DNA of 64,000 nucleotides. Source: Geobacter sp. SVR (GTDB lineage Bacteria > Desulfobacterota > Desulfuromonadia > Geobacterales > Pseudopelobacteraceae). The DNA is taken from assembly GCF_016865365.1 (NCBI RefSeq), contig NZ_AP024469.1:1231001-1295000 (forward strand), given 5' to 3'. Of this stretch, positions 51,901 to 60,346 are shown piece by piece. The position numbers were made by a program, and so were the translations under genes. A model generated the notes under the pieces. That model worked only from the letters and a program-made list of their open reading frames with translations. It did no database searches and had not been told where the DNA came from. Each line of letters opens with the position of its first letter. The stretch's first letter is position 1.

Positions 51901-54900
51901 GGATGTTGGTGTCGTTGTGGTTGAAGGTGCCGTTGATGACCAGGGTGCGGTCGTTGGTGATGAAGTCGCTGGCAGAGGCCCCGGTATCGCTGGTGATGGA
52001 GACAACGTTGACGTCGGTTGTGCCGCTGCCGGTGGTCGGCGCCACGGTGTCGATGACGATATCCTGGCTGTCCTGGGCCACATTGCCGGCCACGTCATAG
52101 GCTTTGGCAATGACGGTGTAGGTGCCGTCAGTCAGTGAAATCTCCTGGACATCCAGACTCCAGCTATCGCCGTTGGTGGTGAGGTGACCGTCGCCCACGG
52201 TGTAGGTGTGACCCTTGAAGTCCACGGTCAGGACGTTGGTGTCGTTATGGTCGAAGGTGCCGTTGATGACCAGGGTGCGGTCGCTGGTGATGAAGTCGCT
52301 GGCCGAAGCCCCGGTATCGCTGGTGATGGAGACCACGTTGGCGTCGGTTGCGCCGCTGCCGGTGGTCGGGGCCACGGTGTCGATGACGATGTCCTGACTG
52401 TCCTGGGCCACGTTGTCGGCCACGTCATAGGCTTTGGCAACCACGGTGTAGGTGCCGTCAGGCAGGGTGACGTCCTGGACATCGAGACTCCAGCTATCAC
52501 CGCTGGTGGTGAGGTGTCCGTCGCCCACGGTGTAAGTGTGACCTTTGAAGTCCACGGTCAGGACGTTGGTATCGTTATGGTTGAAGGTGCCGTTGATGAC
52601 CAGGGTGCGGTCGCTGGTGATGAAGTCGCTGGCCGAAGACCCGGTATCGCTGGTGATGGAGACCACGTTGACGTCGGTTGCGCCGCTGCCGGTGGTCGGC
52701 GCCACGGTGTCGATGACGATATCCTGGCTGTCCTGGGCCAGATTGCCGGCCACGTCATAGGCTTTGGCAATGACGGTGTAGGTACCGTCAGTCAGTGAAA
52801 TATCCTGGACATCCAGACTCCAGCTATCGCCGTTGGTGGTGAGGTGTCCGTCGCCCACGGTGTAGGTGTGACCTTTGAAGTCCACGGTCAGGACGTTGGT
52901 ATCGTTATGGTTGAAGGTGCCGTTGATGACCAGGGTGCGGTCGCTGGTGATGAAGTCGCTGGCCGAAGACCCGGTATCGCTGGTGATGGAGACCACGTTG
53001 ACGTCGGTTGCGCCGCTGCCGGTGGTCGGGGCCACGGTGTCGATGATAATGTCCTGGCTGTCCTGGGCCACATTGCCGGCCACGTCGTAGGCTTTGGCGA
53101 CCGCAGTGTAGGTGCCGTCAGTCAGTGAGATGTCCTGGACATCCAGGCTCCAGCTATCGCCGTTGGTGGTGAGGTGGCCGTCGCCCACGGTGTAGGTATG
53201 GCCCTTGAAGTCCACGGTCAGGATGTTGGTGTCGTTGTGGTTGAAGGTGCCGCTGATGACCAGGGTGCGGTCGCTGGTGATGAAGTCGCTGGCAGAGGCC
53301 CCGGTATCGCTGGTGATCGATACGACATTGACGTCGGTTGCACCGCTGCCGGTGGTCGGAGCCACGGTGTCGATGACAATGTCCTGGCTGTCCTGGGCCA
53401 GATTGCCGGCCACGTCGTAGGCTTTGGCGATCACAGTGTAGGTGCCGTCAGTCAGTGAGATGTCCTGGACATCCAGGCTCCAGCTATCGCCGCTGGTGGT
53501 GAGGTGGCCGTCGCCCACGATGTAGGTATGGCCCTTGAAGTCCACGGTCAGGATGTTGGTGTCGTTGTGGTTGAAGGTGCCGCTGATGACCAGGGTGCGG
53601 TCGCTGGTGATGAAGTCGCTGGCAGAGGCCCCGGTATCGCTGGTGATCGATACGACATTGACGTCGGTTGCACCGCTGCCGGTGGTCGGAGCCACGGTGT
53701 CGATGACGATATCCTGGCTGTCCTGGGCCAGATTGCCGGCCACGTCGTAGGCTTTGGCGATCACAGTGTAGGTGCCGTCAGTCAGGGTGATGTCCTGGAC
53801 ATCCAGGCTCCAGCTATCGCCGCTGGTGGTGAGGTGGCCGTCGCCCACGGTGTAGGTATGACCCTTGAAGTCCACGGTCAGGACGTTGGTGTCGTTGTGA
53901 TTGAAGGTGCCGCTGATGACCAGGGTGCGGTCGTTGGTGATGAAGTCGCTGGCCGAAGCCCCGGTATCGCTGGTGATCGCTACGACATTGACGTCGGTTG
54001 CGCCGCTGCCGGTGGTAGGCGCTACAGTGTCGATGACGATGTCCTGACTGTGCTGGGCCAGATTGCCGGCCACGTCATAGGCTTTGGCAACCACGGTGTA
54101 GGTGCCGTCAGGCAGTGAAATATCCTGGACATCGAGGCTCCAGGTGTCGCCGCTGGTGGTCAGGTGACCGTCGCCCACGGTATAGGTATGGCCCTGGAAG
54201 TCCACGGTCAGGACGTTGGTGTCGTTGTGATTGAAGGTGCCGCTGATGACCAGGGTGCGGTCGTTGGTGATGAAGTCGCTGGCCGAGGCCCCGGTATCGC
54301 TGGTGATGGAGGCAACGCTGATCTCAGGCGGTGTGGTATCAACCGCGATGGCGTAGGTGTTGGAAACCGTCCCATGCCCGGCAATGCTCTCTACCTGGGC
54401 CGTATAGCTGTAGGTCGTGCCATCGACGAGGCCCGTGTCAGCGTAGGTCCAGGTGGTGCCGTTGACCGTCGCCTCCCCGACCTTGACGCCGTCGCGGTAG
54501 ACGGCCAGCACCTCACCGCTGTGCAGAACGGCGCTAAGAGTACCGGACAGGTCAGGGGCGGTGTCGTTAGTGCTGCCACCGTTGGCGACAGCACCGGTCT
54601 GCGGGGCCACATCGTCGGTTGCGCTGGTGATGACCACGGTCTGGGTCGGGACGTCGCTGGTGTTGTTAGTGACGGTTTGGTTCACCAGGTTGGCCGCGTT
54701 ATTGCCCGCCACATCCTGGATCTTGTTCGTACCTGCCGTGTAGGAAACCTTGACGGTGTCGGCGTGGATCACTGCTGCGGCAAGGGTGATCGTGACGGTG
54801 TTGTGTGCGGCATCGACGACAACGCCGGTGACGCCGACGCCACTGCCGCCCTTGGTCACCGTGAAGTCGGTTGTGGCCGGGGTGGTGCCGGCAAATCCGC

Positions 54901-57900
54901 TGCCGCCGTTTTCGGTGTAGGTCAGCACCAGGGTCGTGCCGTCAATGGTGGCCGTGGAGAACACCGGGGCCGTGGTATCGATCAGCACCGGCAGCTCCGG
55001 AGAAGTATCGGAGACATTGCCCGCTGCGTCAGTGACCGTGGAGGTGAAGCTCTTCGTGCCAGGGGTGAGCAGGCTGGTGGTGATATCCACGTAGTTATTC
55101 GTGATGTCGGTACCGGTCAGGGTGGCGCTGCCCACTTGGGTACCGTTTTCGTACAGTTTGACAACATCTCCGGCTACCGGCGCGGCAGCACCCGTGCCGT
55201 TGAGCGTGACGCGGATGGTCGGGGTGGTATCGTTGGTCGTATCGTCGGTCTGACTGACGCCGCTGTCCGAGGCATCGGTCAGATCAAGCGCCGGTGCTGC
55301 CGGTTTCGTGGTATCGATGATCAGTTCGTTGCTGGTGGTGTCGTCCCTGAAATTGCCGGCAGGATCGTGGGCCGTGGCAATAACGGGATAGGTGCCGTCG
55401 GCCAGGGCGTTCGGGATGGTCAGGCTCCAGTTGGGACCGATACGGGTAAGGCTGCCGTCACCTTCTGTGTAGGTGACCCCGTTCACGGTCACGGTCAGGT
55501 ATTCGTTGGTTGCAAGATTGGCGGTGCCGGTGATGGTGGGGGTGGTGTCCGTGGTAGCTTGCGAAACGACCGTGGGCGCAGCGGGCGCCGTCAGGTCGAT
55601 GATCAGCTCGTTGTTGGTCAGGTCGGTGCTGGAACCCGAAATATTGGTGACTGTGGCGGTGACCGGATAGATCCTCTCGGTCAGGGCCTGGTTGTCCGGA
55701 ATGGTCAGGCTCCAGGTGTAGGTAGCGGGATTGTAGGTCAGGTTGCCGTCGCCGTTTGTGTAGGTAACGTTGTTGACCTGGACGGTCAGCGTGTCTCCGG
55801 CGCCTACGGTTGCGGTGCCGGTGATGACCGGCGTGGTGTCGTTGGTATGGAGCGGATCGACTGTCGGGGTAAGCGGTCCGGCAGTGCCGGAGCCGCTGAC
55901 CGCAATTGTGGCCACCGCCGGGGTAGCGGTGACGCCGGCCAGATCGGTGGCGGTGAAACTGAAGGTGCGGTCTCCGGTGGTTGCGTTGATGTCGGCGGAG
56001 TTGCGGTACTGTATGTCGCGGATGATCTTCTGCGCATCATCGGCGCTCAACGTGCCGCCGTTCTTGGTCAGGGTGAAGACGCCGTCGGCATAGGCGATAT
56101 CGATATTGGCGACCGTTCCGATGGTGAGGCCCGCTTGAGCGCCGGAATTGCCATCGGCGCGGATTTCGGTCGCGCCGAAGATCAATTTCTCGCCGGCGCC
56201 ATCCCTCAGGCCGCCGACCTGAAGCTTTATTTGCGTAATGACACCTCCCGCCTCGACCAGGGTCGCCGGGTCGCTATTATCGTCCAGGCTGACCACGGCA
56301 CCATTGACGCTGGCCGTTGCGTGATTGCGGGTTGCCGCATCGCTTGGATCGAGGTCAATCACCGGGGCGGTAGTGTCGATGGTGAAGGATATCGAGTCGC
56401 CGCTGGCCAGGTTGACGTTATTGGCGGCTTTGATGCCCGACCCTGTCGGATCGATGCTCAGAACATAGTTGCCCTGTGGGCTGGTGACGCCGGAAAGATC
56501 GATGGTGTAGTTTGCTCCGCTGCCGTTCACGGTCAGCCCGGCCAGGCTAATTGCCACTCCGTCGCGGGTCAGGGTGAAGTCGGTGATATCCACACCGGTT
56601 ACCGCTTTGTCAAAGGTGATTGTCACCGTGCCGACCGGAGTATGGCGGGGAGAGGCGATGGAAACGATGTCGACCGTAGGAGGGGTAGCGTCAGCCGCCT
56701 GGATGGTGATTTTATAGTCTTCGACCTCACCGTCCATCATCGGACCATAGGAACGGGTATCCTGCGAATTGGCGCCTGTGCCTGCTCCGTCGGTACCCGC
56801 TGTTGCCAGTCCCGAAGCGATGCGGAAACGGGCATAGGTATCGCCTGTCGCGATCATGCCCTGGATGTTGTTCCAGGTTAGGGTAACGGTGCCGTTGGTG
56901 GTTCCTGCCGGAATGGTGGCGCTGGCTGCTTCCCTGGTATCGAACTGGCCGTCTTTGTCGAAGTCGATCCAGCCGACCAGGGTGGTCGGACTGCTTCCCA
57001 GGTTGCTGACCTGGACATCGACACTATAGCTGGTCGTGCCCAGACGCAGGTCGCTGAACGATAGGATGCCGTCTTCATCGGCGCCGTCGGAGTCTGCCGC
57101 AGCTCCGGGAGTGGCATTGGACTCATTATCCGGCGCGCTGCCCAGCCAGGTCTTGTTGCCCAGCAGGTTGTGGCGGGCGCCGTTGTTGCTCAACTGGGTC
57201 TTGTAGCTGTCCGGCGCGTCGCCGAAATCAAGATTGATGGTGACGACGCGACCGCCGTCACCGGCAGTGGGAAGAGTATTCCCGGTCGGAATGGTGGTAA
57301 CCGTTTTGGTGGGATTGGCCGGATTGGTAAGGTCGATACGGTATATGACCGCATTGGAACCTCCTGCCGTAACATACAGGAAGCCGGCACTGTCGAAGTA
57401 CTGCCCCCACAGTGGACTTCCGGTTGGGCCGCCGCTGTAGGTAATGGACGTGTATGTTCCATCTGCCGGATTGATTTTGTATATGTTCGTACTGCTTGTA
57501 ACAGCATAAATATAGCCGTCGCCCGGATGGAACGCCAAATCGGCCAGGGTCCCGCTGACTGTATTCAGCGGAGTAAGCCACGTCAAATAGGTGCTGGAGC
57601 GGGGATCGACGTCAAAGCGATATATCTTGCCGCTCGTGCTGATGTACATAATCCCGTCCGGACCTATGTCGGCGGCTTTCGGAGCTGCGCCTGATGCCGG
57701 TTGATTACCGGAGGCAGAGCTTCCCAGTGCGGGTTGAGATAAATACGTTACCGTATTGTCCGAATTGATGCGGACTATACGAGCTGCACCATTACTGTTG
57801 GTTGAATTGGCGCTGGCGTCGTCCCATGCATACAGATGACCGTCAATTGGATTGAATCCCATGGCATTCAAGGATTGGTTGAAGTCCGTGACCAGCGTGG

Positions 57901-60346
57901 TGGTAGTTCCCATGACCAGATTCACTCCGGTCAACTCCATCAGGCTGGAGTTGCCGGTAGTGTTGCCCACCAGATACGCCGATGCCGTTTCCCCCAAAGC
58001 AAAGGCCGGCCCCAGCACGCGCATGGTGCGGGTAGCGGAGGCCGAGTCCACCTGGCCGTCGTTGACCTTGAGGGTGATGGTGCGGCTCGCGTCGAGCCCG
58101 GCGCTGGTCTGGAAGCGCACCAGGGCCAGGGCGGTCTGGTAATCGGCTTTGGTGGCGTGACCGGTCAGGGTCAGGACCCCGGTGCCGGAGTCGTAGGCGG
58201 CGGTGATGCCGTCGGGCAGAGTGCCGGCAATGCTGAGCACGTCATTGGAGTTCCGGTTGGTAGTGATGGATACGGTGGCCTGTTCCAGATGGGTGTCATC
58301 AACATCGGTCAGAGTCGGTGTGCCGGAGAACACCGCTACCGCAGGGTCCCCTTTGCTGTACCAGGTATTGCCGGAGACATTGCCGATAACCGGTGCCACG
58401 TTGCTGCCACTGGTGTTGTTGGTGACCGGCACATTGGTCTGGGTAGCGGCGTCGTTGCCGGCCTTATCCTGGATGGCGTTGACGTCATTACCGGCCGTGG
58501 GATCGGTATAGCTGACCGTTACGGTCTGGCCCGAGCCGATGGCGCTGTTCAGGGTCAGCATGACCGTATTGTTGGTGGCATTCACCGCAACGCTGTTGAC
58601 CGCGATGTCCGTCCCATTGGCTTTGACGGTGAAAGCGCCGGGGACTGCGGTGTTGATGGCGTCCAGCGAGGTGGATTCGGTATAGGTCAGGGTCACGATG
58701 ATATCGCTGGCGCTGGCGCTGCTGATGGTCGGTGCGGTGCGGTCTATCACCAGAGCCACTGGCGCAGATGTGGCGCTGTTGCCGGCATTGTCCCCGGCCG
58801 TAGCGGTCAGGCTGTAGGTCCCCTCGCCCAGGGTGGTTCCGGTGTAGTCCAGGGTCCAGTTACCGCTGCCGTCGGCGGTGGTGCTGCCGATGGACTGGCC
58901 TCCCAGGAACACCTGTACCGTGTTGCCGGCATCGGTGGTACCGGTAAACTTCAGGTTTTGCGTGCTGGTTACGAAATCGCTGCCGGAAACGCCGGTATCT
59001 CCCTGGCCGTTGGCGGCATTCTTAAGTCCGGTGATGGCCGGTGCGGTGATGGAGCGGTCGACGGTGTAAGTCTGGTCGGTGGCGGTATTGCCCCCGGCTT
59101 GGTTGGCATAGACCAGCGGCGTGTCGCCGGCAACGCTCTTTATGTTATTCCCGCTGTAGAGATCCAGATTCAGGGAGCCTGAGCCGCTGAGACCTCCCAC
59201 GATTACGTCGTATTGAGTGCCGTTGCTGCCGGTGACCGGAGTAACGAGCTGTATGGTGGCGCCGCTGACCGAGCCGGGAGCTATGGTGAAGTCGGTGCCG
59301 TCGACGTTCTTGACCGCTTCGGTGAAGGTGACCCGAAAGGTGACCGAGTCGGCGTTGGTGGTATCATAGGTGGGGGTCTGGCGCAGAATGCTGGTTATGG
59401 TCGGACCGTCCATCAAGGCGCCATATCCGGCCATGGCCGCCCTGGTCAGCGGCGATCTCGCCTCAATGGTTCCTGTGGCCGTTTCCAGTACCCAGTTTCC
59501 CCCTTTGGCCGTTGCTCCGGTCGGATCGGTGGAGGCGGCCACGTCCGCGCCGGTGGCCTCGGCCAGTTTGCCGATGAACCCCAGCCCCTGGCTGCCGGCG
59601 GCCACGTCGCAGCCGTACAGCAGGATGTCGGCATCCGCCGTAAGTGATGCCGACCAGGCACTGATCTCGGCTGAACGCCCGCTGATGGTGCCGGCGTCCA
59701 GATTGGTGGTGCCGATCAGGATCGAGCCGGAAGCGCCGTGGGAGAAGATGTGTACGGACGAGATGCTCGTGTGCGACTGGAGGTAGCCGCTGATCTGGGT
59801 GACCCCGTCCTGATTGGGATCAAGAAACACGATCTCGACTCCGGGCCGGACCCCGGCCGCCAGGGACGGGACATCGGGCACCCTGGGATCGATGAACAGC
59901 ACGCTATGCGCCTGCTCGTCCCGGTCCTGGGCGCTTCTGTCGCCATGGACGCGGTTGTGCCCCAGGGCCTTCAGGATATCGGACGAAAAATTGTCCCTGC
60001 CGTCATGTTGCTCCCGGCCGCTGTGGTCGCCGGACCGCTCGTGGTGCCGGGCCTGTTCCGCGTTTTTGTCGGGCACGGCTGCATCATGGCTTCCGTCCGC
60101 CACTGCCGCCGCGGTGGCGGCCCCGGCGGCATCGAACACGAAACGGGGCTCGAGCGCCATCATCAGGGAGGAGAATGGCGCGGCAGCACTGGCTGGATTA
60201 TCCATCCTGCTCATTCCGGACCGGTCTGCCGCCGGCAGCGGCCGGCCGGTTCCTGCCGGCGCTCTTCCTTTGCCTTTCACTAATTCGGCGGCAACAACCC
60301 AGGCTTCCTTGGCTGCGTTCCAGATAAGACGATAGGCTCGGTTCAT
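48935..60346 (-). CDS. Giant repetitive exoprotein (ESPR-like, LEPR motif, DUF4347, Ig-like repeats)
   Basis: A 3803-residue surface or secreted protein. The ATG at 60346 has AAGGAG seven bases upstream. In order: ESPR-like start (MNRAYRLIWNAAKEAWVVAA), LEPRFVFDAA at 65-74, His/Asp-rich linker, DUF4347 (about 148-310) with SHG at 202-204 and YGCDVA around Cys246, then SwmB-type and Ig-like modules, a beta-propeller-like DUF6923-type region (about 57.2-58.0 kb), a GEVED domain (DFGDAPDSYKTQ to DGEVEDYKI), more Ig-like modules, eight 110-residue repeats, three 101-residue repeats, a VCBS module (about 50.1-50.5 kb), a cadherin/dystroglycan-like domain (about 49.2-49.5 kb) and a charged tail. 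No RTX nonapeptides are seen. It is probably an adhesin or biofilm matrix protein. Confidence 0.9.
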   Translation of the reverse strand: MNRAYRLIWNAAKEAWVVAAELVKGKGRAPAGTGRPLPAADRSGMSRMDNPASAAAPFSSLMMALEPRFVFDAAGAATAAAVADGSHDAAVPDKNAEQARHHERSGDHSGREQHDGRDNFSSDILKALGHNRVHGDRSAQDRDEQAHSVLFIDPRVPDVPSLAAGVRPGVEIVFLDPNQDGVTQISGYLQSHTSISSVHIFSHGASGSILIGTTNLDAGTISGRSAEISAWSASLTADADILLYGCDVAAGSQGLGFIGKLAEATGADVAASTDPTGATAKGGNWVLETATGTIEARSPLTRAAMAGYGALMDGPTITSILRQTPTYDTTNADSVTFRVTFTEAVKNVDGTDFTIAPGSVSGATIQLVTPVTGSNGTQYDVIVGGLSGSGSLNLDLYSGNNIKSVAGDTPLVYANQAGGNTATDQTYTVDRSITAPAITGLKNAANGQGDTGVSGSDFVTSTQNLKFTGTTDAGNTVQVFLGGQSIGSTTADGSGNWTLDYTGTTLGEGTYSLTATAGDNAGNSATSAPVALVIDRTAPTISSASASDIIVTLTYTESTSLDAINTAVPGAFTVKANGTDIAVNSVAVNATNNTVMLTLNSAIGSGQTVTVSYTDPTAGNDVNAIQDKAGNDAATQTNVPVTNNTSGSNVAPVIGNVSGNTWYSKGDPAVAVFSGTPTLTDVDDTHLEQATVSITTNRNSNDVLSIAGTLPDGITAAYDSGTGVLTLTGHATKADYQTALALVRFQTSAGLDASRTITLKVNDGQVDSASATRTMRVLGPAFALGETASAYLVGNTTGNSSLMELTGVNLVMGTTTTLVTDFNQSLNAMGFNPIDGHLYAWDDASANSTNSNGAARIVRINSDNTVTYLSQPALGSSASGNQPASGAAPKAADIGPDGIMYISTSGKIYRFDVDPRSSTYLTWLTPLNTVSGTLADLAFHPGDGYIYAVTSSTNIYKINPADGTYTSITYSGGPTGSPLWGQYFDSAGFLYVTAGGSNAVIYRIDLTNPANPTKTVTTIPTGNTLPTAGDGGRVVTINLDFGDAPDSYKTQLSNNGARHNLLGNKTWLGSAPDNESNATPGAAADSDGADEDGILSFSDLRLGTTSYSVDVQVSNLGSSPTTLVGWIDFDKDGQFDTREAASATIPAGTTNGTVTLTWNNIQGMIATGDTYARFRIASGLATAGTDGAGTGANSQDTRSYGPMMDGEVEDYKITIQAADATPPTVDIVSIASPRHTPVGTVTITFDKAVTGVDITDFTLTRDGVAISLAGLTVNGSGANYTIDLSGVTSPQGNYVLSIDPTGSGIKAANNVNLASGDSISFTIDTTAPVIDLDPSDAATRNHATASVNGAVVSLDDNSDPATLVEAGGVITQIKLQVGGLRDGAGEKLIFGATEIRADGNSGAQAGLTIGTVANIDIAYADGVFTLTKNGGTLSADDAQKIIRDIQYRNSADINATTGDRTFSFTATDLAGVTATPAVATIAVSGSGTAGPLTPTVDPLHTNDTTPVITGTATVGAGDTLTVQVNNVTYTNGDGNLTYNPATYTWSLTIPDNQALTERIYPVTATVTNISGSSTDLTNNELIIDLTAPAAPTVVSQATTDTTPTITGTANLATNEYLTVTVNGVTYTEGDGSLTRIGPNWSLTIPNALADGTYPVIATAHDPAGNFRDDTTSNELIIDTTKPAAPALDLTDASDSGVSQTDDTTNDTTPTIRVTLNGTGAAAPVAGDVVKLYENGTQVGSATLTGTDITNNYVDITTSLLTPGTKSFTSTVTDAAGNVSDTSPELPVLIDTTAPVFSTATIDGTTLVLTYTENGGSGFAGTTPATTDFTVTKGGSGVGVTGVVVDAAHNTVTITLAAAVIHADTVKVSYTAGTNKIQDVAGNNAANLVNQTVTNNTSDVPTQTVVITSATDDVAPQTGAVANGGSTNDTAPDLSGTLSAVLHSGEVLAVYRDGVKVGEATVNGTTWTYADTGLVDGTTYSYTAQVESIAGHGTVSNTYAIAVDTTPPEISVASITSDTGASASDFITNDRTLVISGTFNHNDTNVLTVDFQGHTYTVGDGHLTTSGDTWSLDVQDISLPDGTYTVVAKAYDVAGNLAQHSQDIVIDTVAPTTGSGATDVNVVAITSDTGASASDFITNDRTLVISGTFNHNDTNVLTVDFKGHTYTVGDGHLTTSGDSWSLDVQDITLTDGTYTVIAKAYDVAGNLAQDSQDIVIDTVAPTTGSGATDVNVVSITSDTGASASDFITSDRTLVISGTFNHNDTNILTVDFKGHTYIVGDGHLTTSGDSWSLDVQDISLTDGTYTVIAKAYDVAGNLAQDSQDIVIDTVAPTTGSGATDVNVVSITSDTGASASDFITSDRTLVISGTFNHNDTNILTVDFKGHTYTVGDGHLTTNGDSWSLDVQDISLTDGTYTAVAKAYDVAGNVAQDSQDIIIDTVAPTTGSGATDVNVVSITSDTGSSASDFITSDRTLVINGTFNHNDTNVLTVDFKGHTYTVGDGHLTTNGDSWSLDVQDISLTDGTYTVIAKAYDVAGNLAQDSQDIVIDTVAPTTGSGATDVNVVSITSDTGSSASDFITSDRTLVINGTFNHNDTNVLTVDFKGHTYTVGDGHLTTSGDSWSLDVQDVTLPDGTYTVVAKAYDVADNVAQDSQDIVIDTVAPTTGSGATDANVVSITSDTGASASDFITSDRTLVINGTFDHNDTNVLTVDFKGHTYTVGDGHLTTNGDSWSLDVQEISLTDGTYTVIAKAYDVAGNVAQDSQDIVIDTVAPTTGSGTTDVNVVSITSDTGASASDFITNDRTLVINGTFNHNDTNILTVDFKGHTYTVGDGHLTTSGDTWSLDVQDITLPDGTYTVVAKAYDVAGNVAQDSQDIVIDATQPSITISTIAGDDVINAAEHGGQVAINGTTTGAENGRTVTVHLNGRDYTATVNNNTWTLNAPAIDVAALVNGQGYTVTADVSDAAGNAAPQAGRTITVDTTAPTITINTIAGDDVINAAEHGGQVAINGTTTGAENGRTVTVHLNGRDYTATVNNNTWTLNAPAIDVAALVNGQGYTVTADVSDAAGNAAPQAGRTITVDTTAPTITINTIAGDDVINAAEHGGQVAISGTTTGAENGRTVTVHLNGHDYTATVSNNTWTLNAPAIDVAALLDGRGYTVTADVSDAAGNAAPQAGRTITVDTTAPVIAIILDKVTPDNVLDPGEAGGTVTLTGRVSGEVNPGDTVTLVIDGTTYTALVQNDKTFSVDVPGSKLASDSDLTINTSVTTTDAAGNSTTATGIKTYLKPPVASNDTATAIEAGGVNNATPGADAVGNVLTNDATADPGGTKTVVSATGTGTGQVGGATSGLYGVLTLNADGSYSYVVNNSNAAVQALNTGEALTDTFTYTMRDANGLTDSAVLTVTIQGANDSPVVTLNTGSIVSALQVPVRFGGLHVDDVDSPVMTVTLSVEHGVLLVTDPGSPNLTVTGNGSNRVTLSGSLAEINALIGGSTALTYTPDYSFSGNDSFIMSTNDGHATVATSTGILVTQRPPVTEDPRTSGQGNTATPVTPVISLPPVQVTVSPDSLVSTSGHPSPVNSLEPALGVRTSVGPAPELTSMATSRNGLVILGGEDTLGAPAGLYLVKTPSSQESLVEEVSSFNLPQGIFRHSDMNAKVALAATLSDGSPLPNWMTFDAESGRFTAKPPVGSGGAMDIRITARDQNGNVAEAQFLFHITESKSGKPETVDTDSADKKPAQKDQKPARDSRDTSASPRSDALDLLKPQKYAARTLKGRPSLAEQMASAAGKDREPVFLAALHKAGKTVRQ
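50805..51715 (-). repeat. Three 303-bp near-identical tandem repeats in the giant gene
   Basis: A 101-residue Ig-like unit (NTIAGDDVINAAEHGGQ ... AAPQAGRTITVDTTAP) is repeated three times. The landmark TGATCAC recurs at 51061, 51364 and 51667, exactly 303 bases apart. Copies differ by only a few bases. Confidence 0.93.
51716..54335 (-). repeat. Eight 330-bp near-identical tandem repeats in the giant gene
   Basis: A 110-residue unit (ITSDTGASASDFIT ... DSQDIVIDTVAPTTGSG) is repeated eight times in frame. The landmark GCCGCTGCCGGTGGT or its close variant recurs at steps of exactly 330 bases (52021, 52351, 52681, 53011, 53341, 53671, 54001). Variation is limited to scattered substitutions such as N/S after FIT and NG/SG before the Trp. 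Confidence 0.95.

Noticed and set aside
50969-54118. Series of repetitive plus-strand frames (for example 50969-52138 and 53504-54118)
   Set aside because: They are antisense copies of the 303-bp and 330-bp repeat units, not a separate repeat protein family.
50805-54335. CRISPR array or satellite DNA
   Set aside because: The repeats are 303 and 330 bp, contiguous without spacers, and encode in-frame protein modules.
54164-56881. Plus-strand open frame of 905 codons opposite the giant gene
   Set aside because: Its Gly/Asp/Val-rich sequence mirrors the antisense of Ig-like repeats; the minus-strand protein has clear domains throughout.
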